From NCBI GenBank assembly GCA_014825775.1, contig MVAQ01000209.1:1-38869 (forward strand): 38,869 nt of DNA, written 5' to 3'. This DNA is from Krasilnikovozyma curviuscula. Its lineage: Eukaryota > Basidiomycota > Tremellomycetes > Cystofilobasidiales > Mrakiaceae. Numbering within the stretch: position 1 is the first letter of the stretch; each line of letters starts with the position of its first letter. The notes under the pieces were generated by a model. It saw only the letters and a program-made list of their open reading frames with translations. It was not told where the DNA came from and ran no database searches. Positions 21,594-33,113 of this stretch are shown piece by piece. A program made the translations under genes and the position numbers.

Positions 21594-24500
21594 TCACAAC
21601 TCGTTTTCCAATGGCCTGAACGTAAGAACCTAGAGGACATAGTAGACCCAATTAGCGGAGTTGGACGACAAAGAATGAGAAGGACACAACTCACCTCCAT
21701 AACAGTTTTGCCACCCCTCTTGCACAAAACAACACACTTGTCCTCCTTGAAAGTAACACGCCAGACAGCCTCGCAAGGCTTGCTGAGTTCTCTGATAAAC
21801 TGACCAGTGTGCAGGTCCCAAAGCTTGACTCTTCCGTCATTTCCACCAGTCACAATAAACTTATCGTCAAATTGAAGGCAAGTGACCGAGTTGTCGTGAG
21901 CACATAACCTGTGCAGACACTCGAAGGTTGCCAATGAGAAGGTGATGACACGACCGTCGGAACCACCAGTGACCAAGACGTCTTTGGTGAGCTGGAGTTG
22001 TCCTACCAATGACGTATGTCCTTGGAGAAGTGCAAGACACTCCCCAGTCTCCGCCGACCAGACACGAACGGTAGAGTCAAGACTGCCAGTTGCAATACGG
22101 TCACCGTCGAAAGCAACGGCATAGATTTGGTGGTAATGGCCTTGAAGAACAAACAGGCACTCTCCAGTATCAACATCCCAGATCTAAAATTAAGGAATTA
22201 GCTCGTCAGCTCAAAGCTCGAAACAACGAAGACAAACGAGACCATACTCACTCTGCAAGTGCAATCGTAGCTTCCGCTGACGACTCTGTTGCCGTTGATC
22301 TCAATACAACGAACAGAAGCCGCGTGTCCAGCAAGGACATGAAGATTCACACCCTTCTCGATGTCCCAGACTCGGAGGGTGTGATCTCTGGAACCGGAAA
22401 CGGCTACGGGACGGCCATCGAAGATCTTCAGGCATCGGATGGTGGATGTGTGTCCTCTAAGAACGTATTTGCAAACACTTCGAAGCAGAGTAGGTAAGAA
22501 CAAAGACCCTGCCACTGAAAAGAAGGAGAAAGAGAAAAACATACCCAGTATCTGCATCCCATACTCTTACGTCTCGATCGCAACCTCCACTGACAATGAG
22601 AGTACCCTCCTGACCCCACCCTTTCGATGCACCGCACACATCTGTCTGGCCCTTCGAAGAGCTTCCTGGTCGTCGATCCAGCAATTCAGAGACGTGGGAG
22701 AAAGTAGCCGGCAGCGATGTGGTCGAGACCGAGAACCTTCTGCTAGATCCAATCGGGTCGGGGCTCGAAGGGACATACGTCTGGTGTGGGAATCTACTCA
22801 TGGGAGTACCGGATGTAGGCGATGTCGTTGAAGCTGGTGATCTGAACAGTGCCGCTGAAGCACCTGGTTCAAACCCAAGGCCGTCGGTACTACTTCTTCG
22901 CGTCGTCTTATAGAATGCCTCTCTTGAGCTCTGAGCATCCATCTTCATAGGATTGCCATCCTCATCGACTGCAGCTGCTGGTGGATCTGCTCTCTGACCG
23001 CCTTTGGTGACGAGCGTCAAGCACCAGACACCAAGTTCATGGCCGACGAGCGTTCGAACGAACTGGCCAGTCGAAGCCAAGAAGACGTGGATCTTGCAGT
23101 TGGCCATTCCAATAACGATGTAGGTGGAATCCACGGCGAGAGAAGTGACGACACCATCGTCGGTCGAGGTATGGGTTGAGAGAATCCGGCCTCCACGAAG
23201 CCAGTTGGATTCTGAAAGGCACCCAGGCGTTAGATCGCCAGAGAAAACCTACACAGAAATTGAAACACTCACCAGTTAGATACGCTCTCTTGAAGTGGCG
23301 CTTATAACTGAACTCCTTCTCTCCGAAAGAGCGACTATCCTCAGTGTCATCGAGCTCGGAATCACTTTCTCTCTTTTTTCCTTTACCCTTATCCTTGGAA
23401 CTTAACCTGCCCGAAGAAGTTGCCTCAGACTTTCTCTTTGAAGAAGACGACGGCGTCGACTGCATACTCGGGGATGCAACGGTCGTCCAACCCGGAGAAG
23501 GAGCTGGCGCGGAGGCTCGAGCTCGAAGCGGCGTTGTCACGGGTGGGAACGTAGGGAACGTCATGTCGGCCATCAACGTATCCTCTCCGCTATTGATAGA
23601 GGAATTCAGCATCGTGGAGAACATCGATGATGGTAATACGGAAGCGGGAGGCGGTGGGTGGTGAAGATGGAGAGGTGGTAAGCCTTGAATTGATGACTGG
23701 CTAGGCGAAGCCGATGGGCCAGGACCAGCAGAAAAGGATACGTGCTGAGTGGATGGAGAGAGGGATGCATTGAATGGGGCAGAAGAACCCGTTGCTGCCA
23801 AAGGTTGAAATCCGCCAGACGATCCTCGTCTGGTGGATCTGGAGCCCTGTCGAGACGAGTCCTCGTTGGCGGCGATGGGAGTTCGATGGCTGATCAGAGG
23901 AGCAGCTAATTGTTGAGAGGTAGAAGGAGCGTTGAACGATGAAGTGAAGGCTGGCGAGACGCTTGTCTGGCTACTGAAACCGACAGGCGCGAGCGCTGAG
24001 GAGAAGGAGATTCTCTCGCGGTTGACGATGGAGTGGGGCGCGACTGGTGTGAGTTCGACATAGCCGGTCGAGCGAGGAGAGGTTGTTGAGGAAGACGAGT
24101 TTCTAGAGGTAGAGCTCGATATGCTTAATCGTGTTAAAGCTTGTCGGCTGATCGCACTGGGTGAGGACGTCGCCGCCAACGAAGCAGCCGCAGTTTCCTC
24201 TATCCCAAACAGGTGCCTCTCGCACATCTCTTTCCATGTCCACTCATCTTCCAATAGTTTCCTCCAGAATTTGGAGACGGCACTTGCTCTCGCCAGTGTC
24301 TTTGGCGAATCGACAAAGCTGAGAATGTGCAAGCTAATTTCTAATGGGAGATCCTTGAGGAAGTCGCGTTTCAATCTCGGGGAGATGGAGGATGAGAGGA
24401 AGAGAAGTTCAGGGGTATTGAGTAATGGAAGGAGTGATGAGAGTAGATTCATTCTTGACTGCGTTGGTAAGCTGGTAAACATCTGTAGCATAGATGAGAC

Positions 24501-25041
24501 ATTGAGGGTCGCGGATAGGTCTGAGAATGACATCAGAAAGAAACACAAAGAAAATTCGACAGAGTCAGCCCACATGGCACAAAATGAATGAGGATGATGA
24601 GAAAAGGAGCATTGAGGTCAGAAGAAATGCATATGAGTGCTGGAGCACTGTGAGAGAAACCCCTTCGCTTGGATTGGTCACGACCGTTCTATGGCCCCAG
24701 AATAACGACAGCGGCTCCCTTGTCCTTAAAATTTGAGATACAAAAAACTCACCTGAATCGTCCGTTTCTAACGATCCCCATTCACCAGAGGTTGGACGAG
24801 GCCTGGGGGACGGGGCTGGCGTGATAGGGTCGGTAATTCCCATTGGTACGACCGGGTGGGTTCTGTTGCAGGTGGTGCCGTCCACCATGATGCTGTCCTT
24901 ATCACCAGTGGATGAAGAGCCCGGTGCTGGTGAGGTGCCGTTGTAAGGTGGGATATCGATTGGTTGGGGCAGCCTGTTGGTGACGGGAGGCGTCTGAGGA
25001 GGACAAGGAAATCCTGGCGATTCCTCGTACGACGAGCTCAT
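21594..25041 (-). CDS. CDC4: F-box/WD40 protein Cdc4 (FBXW7) of SCF ubiquitin ligase
   Basis: Six exons (24753-25041, 23273-24520, 22545-23211, 22252-22477, 21695-22183, 21594-21629) give 984 residues. The F-box is at about 149-195 (FLKDLPLEISLHILSFVDSP, ASAVSKFWRKLLEDEWTWK). A Ser/Pro-rich linker of about 310 residues follows, then from about 513 a WD40 propeller of about eight blades (SGSRDHTLRVWD, SGSYDCTCRIWD, TGSLDSTVRVW, TGGNDGRVKLWD). The three arginines that bind phosphodegrons in FBXW7 appear conserved (TSTIRC, GSRDHTLRVW, AASVRC). It is the substrate receptor of SCF that degrades phosphorylated cell-cycle regulators. An insertion of about 130 residues splits an early blade between WCLTLVTKGGQ and GTLIVSGGCDRDVRVWD. 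The N-terminal extension is Pro-rich. Yeast Cdc4 or fission-yeast Pop1 is the nearest comparison. Confidence 0.92.
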
Positions 25042-26125
25042 AGCTGTCAAAGTCCCTTTCAAGGATCAGTATCAGTCGTATCCTAGGTGCGAATCCCCTT
25101 GGTGATGAGACCTTCGCACCTGCAGTGAATGATCTGGGAGAGAGGGGGAGGCCCAGCTACGAGAAAGCATTACAAACCAAGACAGGGGAGGTTTAGGACC
25201 ACACTCGAAGACAGCAGCATCAGCCATAGAGATAACAGCAAGCACTTACATGTTCCTTCGTATGCTATAGCACTTCCTTTGGTTGTAGTGAACAGGGACA
25301 GAGATGAGGAAGGGACTGGTTGGGTTGATACCGTGCGAAGCCAACTGAAACTTAGAAATTCACGGCGACCCAGTTGCCTAGAGGAGAGCCGAACAAATTT
25401 CCAAGTCACGCCTTCCTGGCTGGGAAAAAACAAAGAGGGAATCCCACAGATGGCGCTTGAGTTATTTATGTGTATCGAAAAGGTTGGGCAAGAAAACGCA
25501 CAGTTCGAATCTGAAGAGCGGGTTATGGGCCTACAGGTTGTCTACGTTGCGCGCAAATCTAAGTCAACCGAAATATTCTTCTTCCGGGGATGGTCAGCCT
25601 TAGTTAACACACTGGACAGCTTCCATATCTTGTTTATTACATTCTGAGCTCAATTTCCGCCGAACAGCGCGACTATTGCTTGAAAGGATCAGCAAGGGAA
25701 GAAGCGGGGAGCGTGACTGAAACCGCAAGTGGGTTTTACTTTTCTGTTCTTTTTAAGAGTCCCTCAAGAGGAGTTGTATTCTGAAGTCATTCCAGCACTC
25801 TGGTGAAACAGGGAGGCGCCGGAGATAGGATTAGGAGACTTCCATTACAGAATCGAGATGGCACAGAGGTTATCTTTGTTCACACCTTACCTCTTGAGCT
25901 GCGCTAAGTTGACGAAAAGTAAGGACGGCCAGAATATTCACCACAATATCTTAGACAGTGGAAGTCTTACTTGTAGAGAAAGCTGCTCGCAGCGGAGTAT
26001 GAGCGTCCAAACGTAAACAAAAGCAGATCAAGCTCGTCGAAAAGAATCTACATCTAGGTTACAAAATTGGTATTTTACAAGCACACACCATTATAGTTAT
26101 ACGTATGATAAAAGTCGTTAGGTCA
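25042..26125. other. long intergenic region holding the CDC4 leader
   Basis: This 1084-base stretch lies between CDC4 and the end of the CSC1 gene, both on the minus strand. It carries the CDC4 promoter, a probable 5' UTR intron (25120-25249) and the CSC1 3' UTR. A 172-codon frame on the plus strand (25129-25647) has no domain and runs through the leader intron, so I do not call it a gene. I see nothing else. Confidence 0.5.
25120..25249 (-). other. CDC4: probable 5' UTR intron of CDC4
   Basis: On the minus strand a strong donor (GTAAGTGCT, from 25249) and an acceptor (TTCACTGCAG, ending at 25120) bracket 130 bases. They lie about 80 bases upstream of the CDC4 start codon. No coding potential flanks the pair, so it would be a leader intron. 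Confidence 0.5.
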
Positions 26126-29100
26126 TTAGACCATAGAGGCTTCGTTACCGTTAGAAGGGCTGTTGTAACTGACGACTCTACTCCCACTTCTATCATTCCC
26201 CCCACTATTAACAAACAGGCTTCCAAGCGTCCTCCCATGAGCAGCACCAGAGGTACTGGCCTTCCTCAGCACCCCATCCGCTTCCTTCTCCTTCCCGAGC
26301 TCATCCAGCTCCCTCTGCGCCTCCTCCTCCTCTTTCACACGCCACGTCTCTTTTTCCTGCCTCTCCTCCTCCCGAACATGCGCAAGGATAGCTTCTCGTG
26401 ACAGGAGCGCAACGCCGTGATGGTCTGCAGAGTTGGCTCTGTCGCGCGAGCCGGTGCGTCTGGTGGAGACTCGCGATGGTGACAAACTCACTGGTGTGCC
26501 GTGACCGAGTCTGGAATTGAGGCAACCACTACCAGGCGAACCCGTTTGGCTGGATAGATAAATTCCAGGTGACAATTGAGATTGACCAGCTGTTGGCGAT
26601 TTGTTGCTGGTCGGTGACGTCGGTGAAGTGGGACCAGCAATGGCTTCAACAGCTGCGGCGACGGAAACTGCTGGATTTGGAGTCGAAATGCTTGCTAATT
26701 GGTCCACCTGTAAGGCCGATGTTTGATGGTGGTGATGAGGTGGTTCAACGTAAGCATTAGCGTCATCAGCAGCAGCAGAGCTTCGTCGTCTTCTATTGCG
26801 ACGAAGGATGGTGGAAGCTTTATTGAGTAGAGTTCGAGCTGGGTTGTCTTCTTCTTCTGAGTCAGAGTCAATGTTCTGTGCGATTAAAGCAGCAAGCTGT
26901 TCGCTGTAAAATTGAACCAGGCGTGAACATTGACATTGGGACTAGAACAGAATAGGTCAGATACTGACCGTTCTTCACCATGAAGTCGGGTGAAGTTCCT
27001 CTCAGACCTAGGCGAGGAATTTGTGACTTTATTCTGAGAATTGTTGTACAGCAAGCCCAGAGCTGGTGACAATGAGCGAGGAACGAGTTCTCGATCCGTG
27101 AGAATCACATCCGCCTTGGCGGCAAGATAATCATCCTTCTCGTCCTCCTCTTCCTTCTCCAAACCTCGCACACCGATCGAACCGTCACCACCAAGGCTTG
27201 TCTCCAGCGATTTATGAACTTCGACAGTATCATCTGATTGGCGTATTGAGTAAGTCAGCATACACACCAACGATAAAGCAAGGTGCAAAAACACTCACCC
27301 AGATCTAGTGTTCGGAGAGGATGTCTTGGAAGCCATAGGAAACTATCTAGAGGCTGAACATAAGCAGGATGGTCTCTATAAGATCTTGAGCTGATAGGTC
27401 TATTGAAAACATGCCATCAGGAAAGTATTGCAACCGCTGACTTCGGAGAAAGGCTCACCTGTCGCTCCAAGGAAGCGGGCTCCGGTGTGTTTTGACCAGA
27501 AAGGATGATACAGAATTTTTTTCAGCTGGGACACGTACAGAAGGTAGTCCTACATTCAACAGTGAGGTGCCAGGGGTTGTCATTTGCTCAAAAGCAGAAC
27601 CGGTCGGAGGACTGGCTTCGTCGCGTGGTTGCGAGAAGACTTGATCCAACTTGACGAGGAAAGGATCGACATATCTTGAAGGGAGTGTTCTGCCAAAATG
27701 AGGAGGTTTCTGGCCTTGGTCCCAGACGATGGTCTTGGTGTTGTCACTTTGTGATTGTCTAGAAGGAAGGGTGTTGTATTGGCTGAAAGCAAAGAATCGA
27801 TGGTGTTTCTGAGACTTGGCGGTCCATGTTGGAAAGCTCACTGATTCGATCGTTGGCTGTTGTTCAATCTGGTCACCGCGCGATCCTTCGCGAGTGTTGC
27901 TTCTGCTTTCCACCGGAGTCGTGTCGACTCGTCTGAGGTGTCCACCAGTTGCAGCAAATAACAAATCAGCTTCTTCCCTGGCCAGAGCAGCCCACCTCCT
28001 TTTCACTGCTCGAGTCAAGATAATTTTGGCAGCAAGGGTAATCAAAATGACCAGAACAGCACAGGCAATCAGCGGCGGTTCTCTCAATATGATGACAATA
28101 GCCAAGTAAACCACTGGTAAGAGATCGTGTCAGCATCCTGAGGGTAAAAGCAGCGGAATAAGAGCGCACCCTGAGTGAAGACATGCCCATCCAACGTGTA
28201 CCTCAGGACCCGTATTGAACCTCTATACCCATGGGTTTCATATTGATGCTGATACACTCGCACAAGTTGATTGCGAAACACAGTGTGAGCCACACAGAAG
28301 TATAAGAAAGCGAAGGGAAGCACCAGGGGATTAAGGAATGAGAAGAAGACCCCAATATGAAGATTGACAAGATGCACTGGCTAAAATGGGCGAAGGTCAG
28401 ATGTTGAGCTAGAAAAAGCGCTCATACAATGAGATATCCGTGCACGAACCTTCCAGTAGAAGTCATTCCAGAACCTAGGCTCCAATCCAGCATTTCTATT
28501 CCTTGGAATGACAGCTTTGCGAATTCCAAGGTAGAACACCTGTAAATATAACTCCAAGTCAGGAAACACATCCTAATCACGACATAACCAAAATAAAAAT
28601 AAAGAATGTACAATTGGCAAACCAATCATGAATAACTCAAACAAAGAAGTGAGAGAAATATTCAAAACTGCAAAAATGAGGAGTGATCTATTAACGCTTG
28701 ACTCTACGCTGATATTTGAGTGCCGATGGAAACGTTTAGCTTACTCAGGTATCCTACGTAGAATGGAGCGGCCTACATTTTTCCCAGAGACAAGCGACAA
28801 AGCGAATTTAGCATCCATAGCCGACTCTTGAACTGTGGGGGGCGACTCACAGTAGGAAACGCAGAGGCGATGGTCTGAATCAGTGTGAGCGATGTCAGAT
28901 TGGCCTTGAATGACAGCAGAAAAGACTCGAGAACAGTGACCCCAACGCAGAAGAAGACGATGATGTTGCAGTGCATGAACTTGTAGAACCGACACAGGAT
29001 AATATCATGGAGAGCTGATTTGGTAACGACGACTTCGATCTTCTTTGAAATGTTGAGGAGAAGAAGCGGAATTAAGAGAGTAAGTACTGAGACTAAGAGC

Positions 29101-31989
29101 GTCGGCAAGAGTGAAGAAAGCGCGGAAGCTGCTTTGACGTGGTTGGTGAGGTACGCTGCCAGAGGAGGGAAGAAAGCCGCAATGTTCTGAAGAGATGTCA
29201 AACCGACGATCAAAGTGATTGGGATAACCCAGAACAGAGTGAAAGCCCATACGACAATCGCAACTGTCCAGCTTTTGAAGAACTCCACTCGGTATGTGTT
29301 CTGCATCAACCGAAGCCAGTCCAAGTCTCTGTAGTCTGGCGCAGCTTCGACGTTGCAAGCCAGGGCTCTAGTAGGGTGGGAACTGAGTTTCTCTTGGCAG
29401 TCCCTAGACATTTGAGGATCACGGAAGCTAAAGGCATGAATGGATTGTTAGGTTCCAGAATTCCCTGATCTCTGTATATACTTGCAACAGATATCTGAGC
29501 AGAGCTACTTACGTGACGAAGGCACTGGACGACGCTGGAAAGTCACTCATCGGCTTACTCCTCTGTTCGGAGATGAGTTCAGATAGTAAAGAAAGCTTGG
29601 CCGTCAAGTAGTCGTGGAGCGGTGGCCTCGCTTGCTTCTGAAGTCCCAATGCACCAAGGTACGACCGTGGGACCAGGGGTTGATAGGGGTCAAGGATAGT
29701 TCGGTCAAGTGAATGGAGAGCCTAAATATTGACAACAATTGAACAAGGAAAGAATCTGGTGTGAGCATGCTGAATCAAGGTGGATATGGAATATGTGAAC
29801 TTACCTCCCAAATGGTGATCTCCTTTCCTGTGATCAGATTGACAGGCACAGGATACTCCGCTGTGGTGCTCTGCTCATTCTCCTTCTCTTCAACAGAAAC
29901 CGGAATCTTTTTTCCCCAGTATTTCGAAGACTCTTCTTCTAGCGGGACATTCAAGAATGGTCGAATAGCTGCGACGAGTGTTTTTAGACCAGCTTGTGAA
30001 ATTGAAGTCTCGTGTTCGGATAGAGCAGACTAGAATAGAAAAAGATTCGTTAGACAAAACAACTCGAACAACTTTGAGAATATCAATTACGCACCTTTCC
30101 TTTCTCCACATCGCCTTTCGCAGCCTTCTCCTTCGCGACTTCTCTAGCGACAACCCTCATGACCCTCTGAGCGAGCTTGACATGAGCAGTCTCAAGCTTC
30201 TTCAACACGTCATTTCTTCTATCAACCAAGCTCGAAAGCTCATTCAATCGACGGACGATCACGATATCAGTTACGACGTGTTCTTCTTCTTCTTCCTCCA
30301 GCTCCTCGTCAATGATCTCTGTACCCTCAGGGCCGTCAATAGATTCAGTAGCAATCTCTTCTGAGGCTGCTGTGTCATTATCGATATCGTGGACTTGCGC
30401 CAGTTCAAGGGTCTGTTTATCTTCGTAGTGAGAAATTGCTGTTGAGGATGCACCGCCAGCTGTCGAGGGCGAGACGAGGTCGTCCCCATCGGTTCTCAAG
30501 GTCTCAGTAGTAGTATCTTGAACAGTATCAAGGCGTGTTCCTAACGTTGGTCTAATCAGTTTCCCATTCTTGGCGGGGGGGCGCAACGGGAGAACTCGAG
30601 CGATCGGCACAGTTGTGATTGCTGTCGCTGTGATCAGACCAGATCCTAACGACGGCACCATTGACGAGTTTGTAGAGGCCGATAATTGTTGAAGACGAGT
30701 CGCGATGGATCGGCGTGGTTGCTCGATTGCCGATGAACCGAGGTAGGATTCAAAGTATTTCCTGATAGAAAATGAGGTGGTGCATTTCATCAGCATGCAG
30801 TATAATTGAGCTCTAAGAAGCCAAACTCACTGAAGAGTTCTTTCGTCTCTCATATCAGGAGGAATGTTGCTGACAATTACTGTTCTTTGTCGCCAGCCGG
30901 CTTTCTCGGCGTCTACCACCACCTCGTCTTGATTTGGTAGCACAACAACTCTAGGCTCCTCCCCATTCTCTTTTCTCTGTATATCAAGCAGCGCTTGAGA
31001 GACCTCACGCTGTATCTCTTGTCGTCGGTAGCGAAGAACCCCCCATAACACCCAGAGCACAGTGAGGAGCCAGGTCGCGAGCAGCCAAATGATGATGACC
31101 AAGTGAACCCAGAGGTACTTTCCTGAAGTAGCGAGGATAAGGGAGGAAAGAGATGCTCTGAGTAGGGATGTTTTGGAAATTGTCTCTGACGAGAAACTGT
31201 CAAAACATAAATGCAGCAAGTTTAGAGACACGGCCTTAACTGATGAAGATGAGGTACCGACATGACGTGGATGGGCATAAGGACAGGTAATGTCGTGCAT
31301 ATTTGAAGCAAGAAGTACCAGACTGATAAATAAACAATGCGTATCAGAGATAGCTCTGATGGAGCACATAGCACACAGGGAAACCACCGATAGACGCTAC
31401 TCACAGCAACCCCGTAGAAACCTCGAATGCATCGCTGCATCTATCCCACATTTCTCTGGGATATCCTTTTCGGGGTACATAAGCGTGTTCCAGACCCAGA
31501 GGAGCATCAATCTTGGTTGAGGTGGTGAGGGAACCGCGGACCAACATCGGGCTTGATAGAGGTATCCTAGCTCCCAACCTAAGCAGAAAGCACAAATTAG
31601 CCGTACTCTGATGCAAACTCTGAATAGTACCACGGAGCGGTGCTCCACATGTAGGGAGCTGCCGCTCAGAGGGAAACGCAGCGGTTAGCAGGCTTAAAAC
31701 TCACCTTCTCGGCTTCCTAGTCTTTTCAATTTGTCTACACCGCTCCCTCGTGTTCGTCGTTGTGTTTTACCAACATTCACATCACCTCTCCTTCGTCTCA
31801 CTTGACGCAGTGCCTCAAACCCGATCAAACAAACCCCGCCGACGCCTAGTGCTACCCCAACGTTACTCAAAAGGCCTGAGTAGTTTGACGAGTACTGGAA
31901 GTGAACAGGACAATTATGATCAGCTCAAGTACCCTTGAAGAAAGCCAGTAATGACGACGAATCACCTGTCTATCCTGTATGGTTGCCAT
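26126..31989 (-). CDS. CSC1: CSC1/OSCA/TMEM63-type stress-gated cation channel
   Basis: Seventeen exons: 31966-31989, 31705-31894, 31405-31578, 31262-31322, 30831-31196, 30095-30761, 29805-30029, 29513-29721, 28851-29427, 28745-28772, 28612-28667, 28450-28539, 28170-28380, 27459-28113, 27299-27399, 26969-27233 and 26126-26903. They sum to 1558 residues. The start is in ideal context (GCCGCCATGG). Order: TM0 (GLLSNVGVALGVGGVCLIGF), the IPEKCGIDAAMHSRFLRG motif, two TMs (one is YLWVHLVIIIWLLATWLL), a cytosolic loop of about 470 residues (NIPPDMRDERTL, AFVTFRDPQ, PDYRDLDW), then the multi-TM pore region at about 670-990 and a tail of about 570. The tail has LWLPRHPLRTLDLDDTVEV, usual in fungal members. 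These are osmosensitive, calcium-permeable channels. Most are 800-1000 residues long. Confidence 0.88.
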
Positions 31990-33113
31990 GGCGGCGCTGC
32001 AACTCTGGAAGAGAGCTCTGCTGCCTTTGGATTGATAGTGAAAAGCAGCTAGCTACCCTAAACTGGATAGAAGGTGGTGGTTGGAGGGATAGTTGGACTA
32101 GATACCCGTTTGGTAGCTGTGGAATGTCGTGTAGGCTGGGTTCTATAATTTGCTGAGCCCTATGACGCTGGTCTTGGTGCGGAAGGCGAGCAAAACTAAA
32201 CGTCGGTGTCAAGAAAGTAGAGGAAAGATTGATGTAATGGAACTATCAGCTTAGGAGTAGCATCTTGTTCTCCTGATTAGAAGATAGGGTTGATGGAAGC
32301 AAATGTAAGGGGAAACAAAGAGTGCGCTCGAGCCTCGCGCAGTGCCAGTGGCGCGACTATCTGGCGTCGATCGAGAAATCTTTATGACGATCGCAATAAT
32401 AAACAAACCTGAACATCTTTAGTTAAGTACTTTGATTGACTAAGCTGTGTACGTACATTAGGTTATATGTTCGTAGTACAGTGGTGAGTATGAACACGCA
32501 AGGTAGAAGGTATCCAGATCCGTTTCGACGAAGGGCTGTTCAATCAACAAGGCATATGATCAATTCGAAGACTCATCAACCAGTCCTCTTTCGAGTACGA
32601 GTTTCAGCTGCCGCTCATCTCAACCTCATCGTGAAGAGCACTTCTTTGTTTGGGTGGAATACCAGCCTCCTCTGCGTGTGTTCAAGTTTTGGTAAGCATC
32701 ATCTGTTTGGAAACAAAAGAAAACGTAGCGTTCCTTCACTAGGCTCATCCTCTCTGCTAAGACACAAACAAAATGATACGTGCAGGCTACAGGGGAAATG
32801 CTGGTAAAGAGCACCAGGCTGGTGAAAGCTCTTCTAATTGATTGCTGTGACACTTGCTGAACCTGGAGCTCGAAGCGCGCAAAACAATACGCCTTCCCAT
32901 TGCACATTTGAGTGAAATGGGTCCCATGATCTTAAATTGTTCCAATGATCTTTTAGTCTTGTTGGACTGCTCAAGTGGATAATTGACTCCCGATCAATCA
33001 AAAGAGCACATAGACCTCCACGCAATCCACTAATGTACATTAGCCACCCAAATCTCAAAGTCGTTAACAATGAACGTTTTATACTACAGCCAAAATCCCA
33101 AACCTCCCTTTCG
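31990..33113. other. intergenic between the CSC1 and dienelactone hydrolase-like genes
   Basis: This 1124-base stretch lies between the CSC1 start codon and the stop of the next minus-strand gene. It should contain the CSC1 promoter. Several short frames exist on both strands (for example 32436-32807 +), but none has a recognisable domain or consistent exon structure. I see no gene, tRNA or repeat here. Confidence 0.5.

Noticed and set aside
25129..25647. 172-codon plus-strand frame upstream of CDC4
   Set aside because: No domain, unusual composition, and it crosses a well-formed minus-strand leader intron. No splice or promoter support.
28422..28625. Alternative frame for the CSC1 exon around 28450-28539 (FWCSTLEF...)
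   Set aside because: It would need the donor at GTTATG and breaks the phase into the conserved PVHLVNLHIG exon. The GTACAT donor at 28611 gives a 72-base intron and keeps the frame.
32436..32807. 124-codon plus-strand frame in the 31990-33113 gap
   Set aside because: No recognisable domain, and no exon that extends it in phase.
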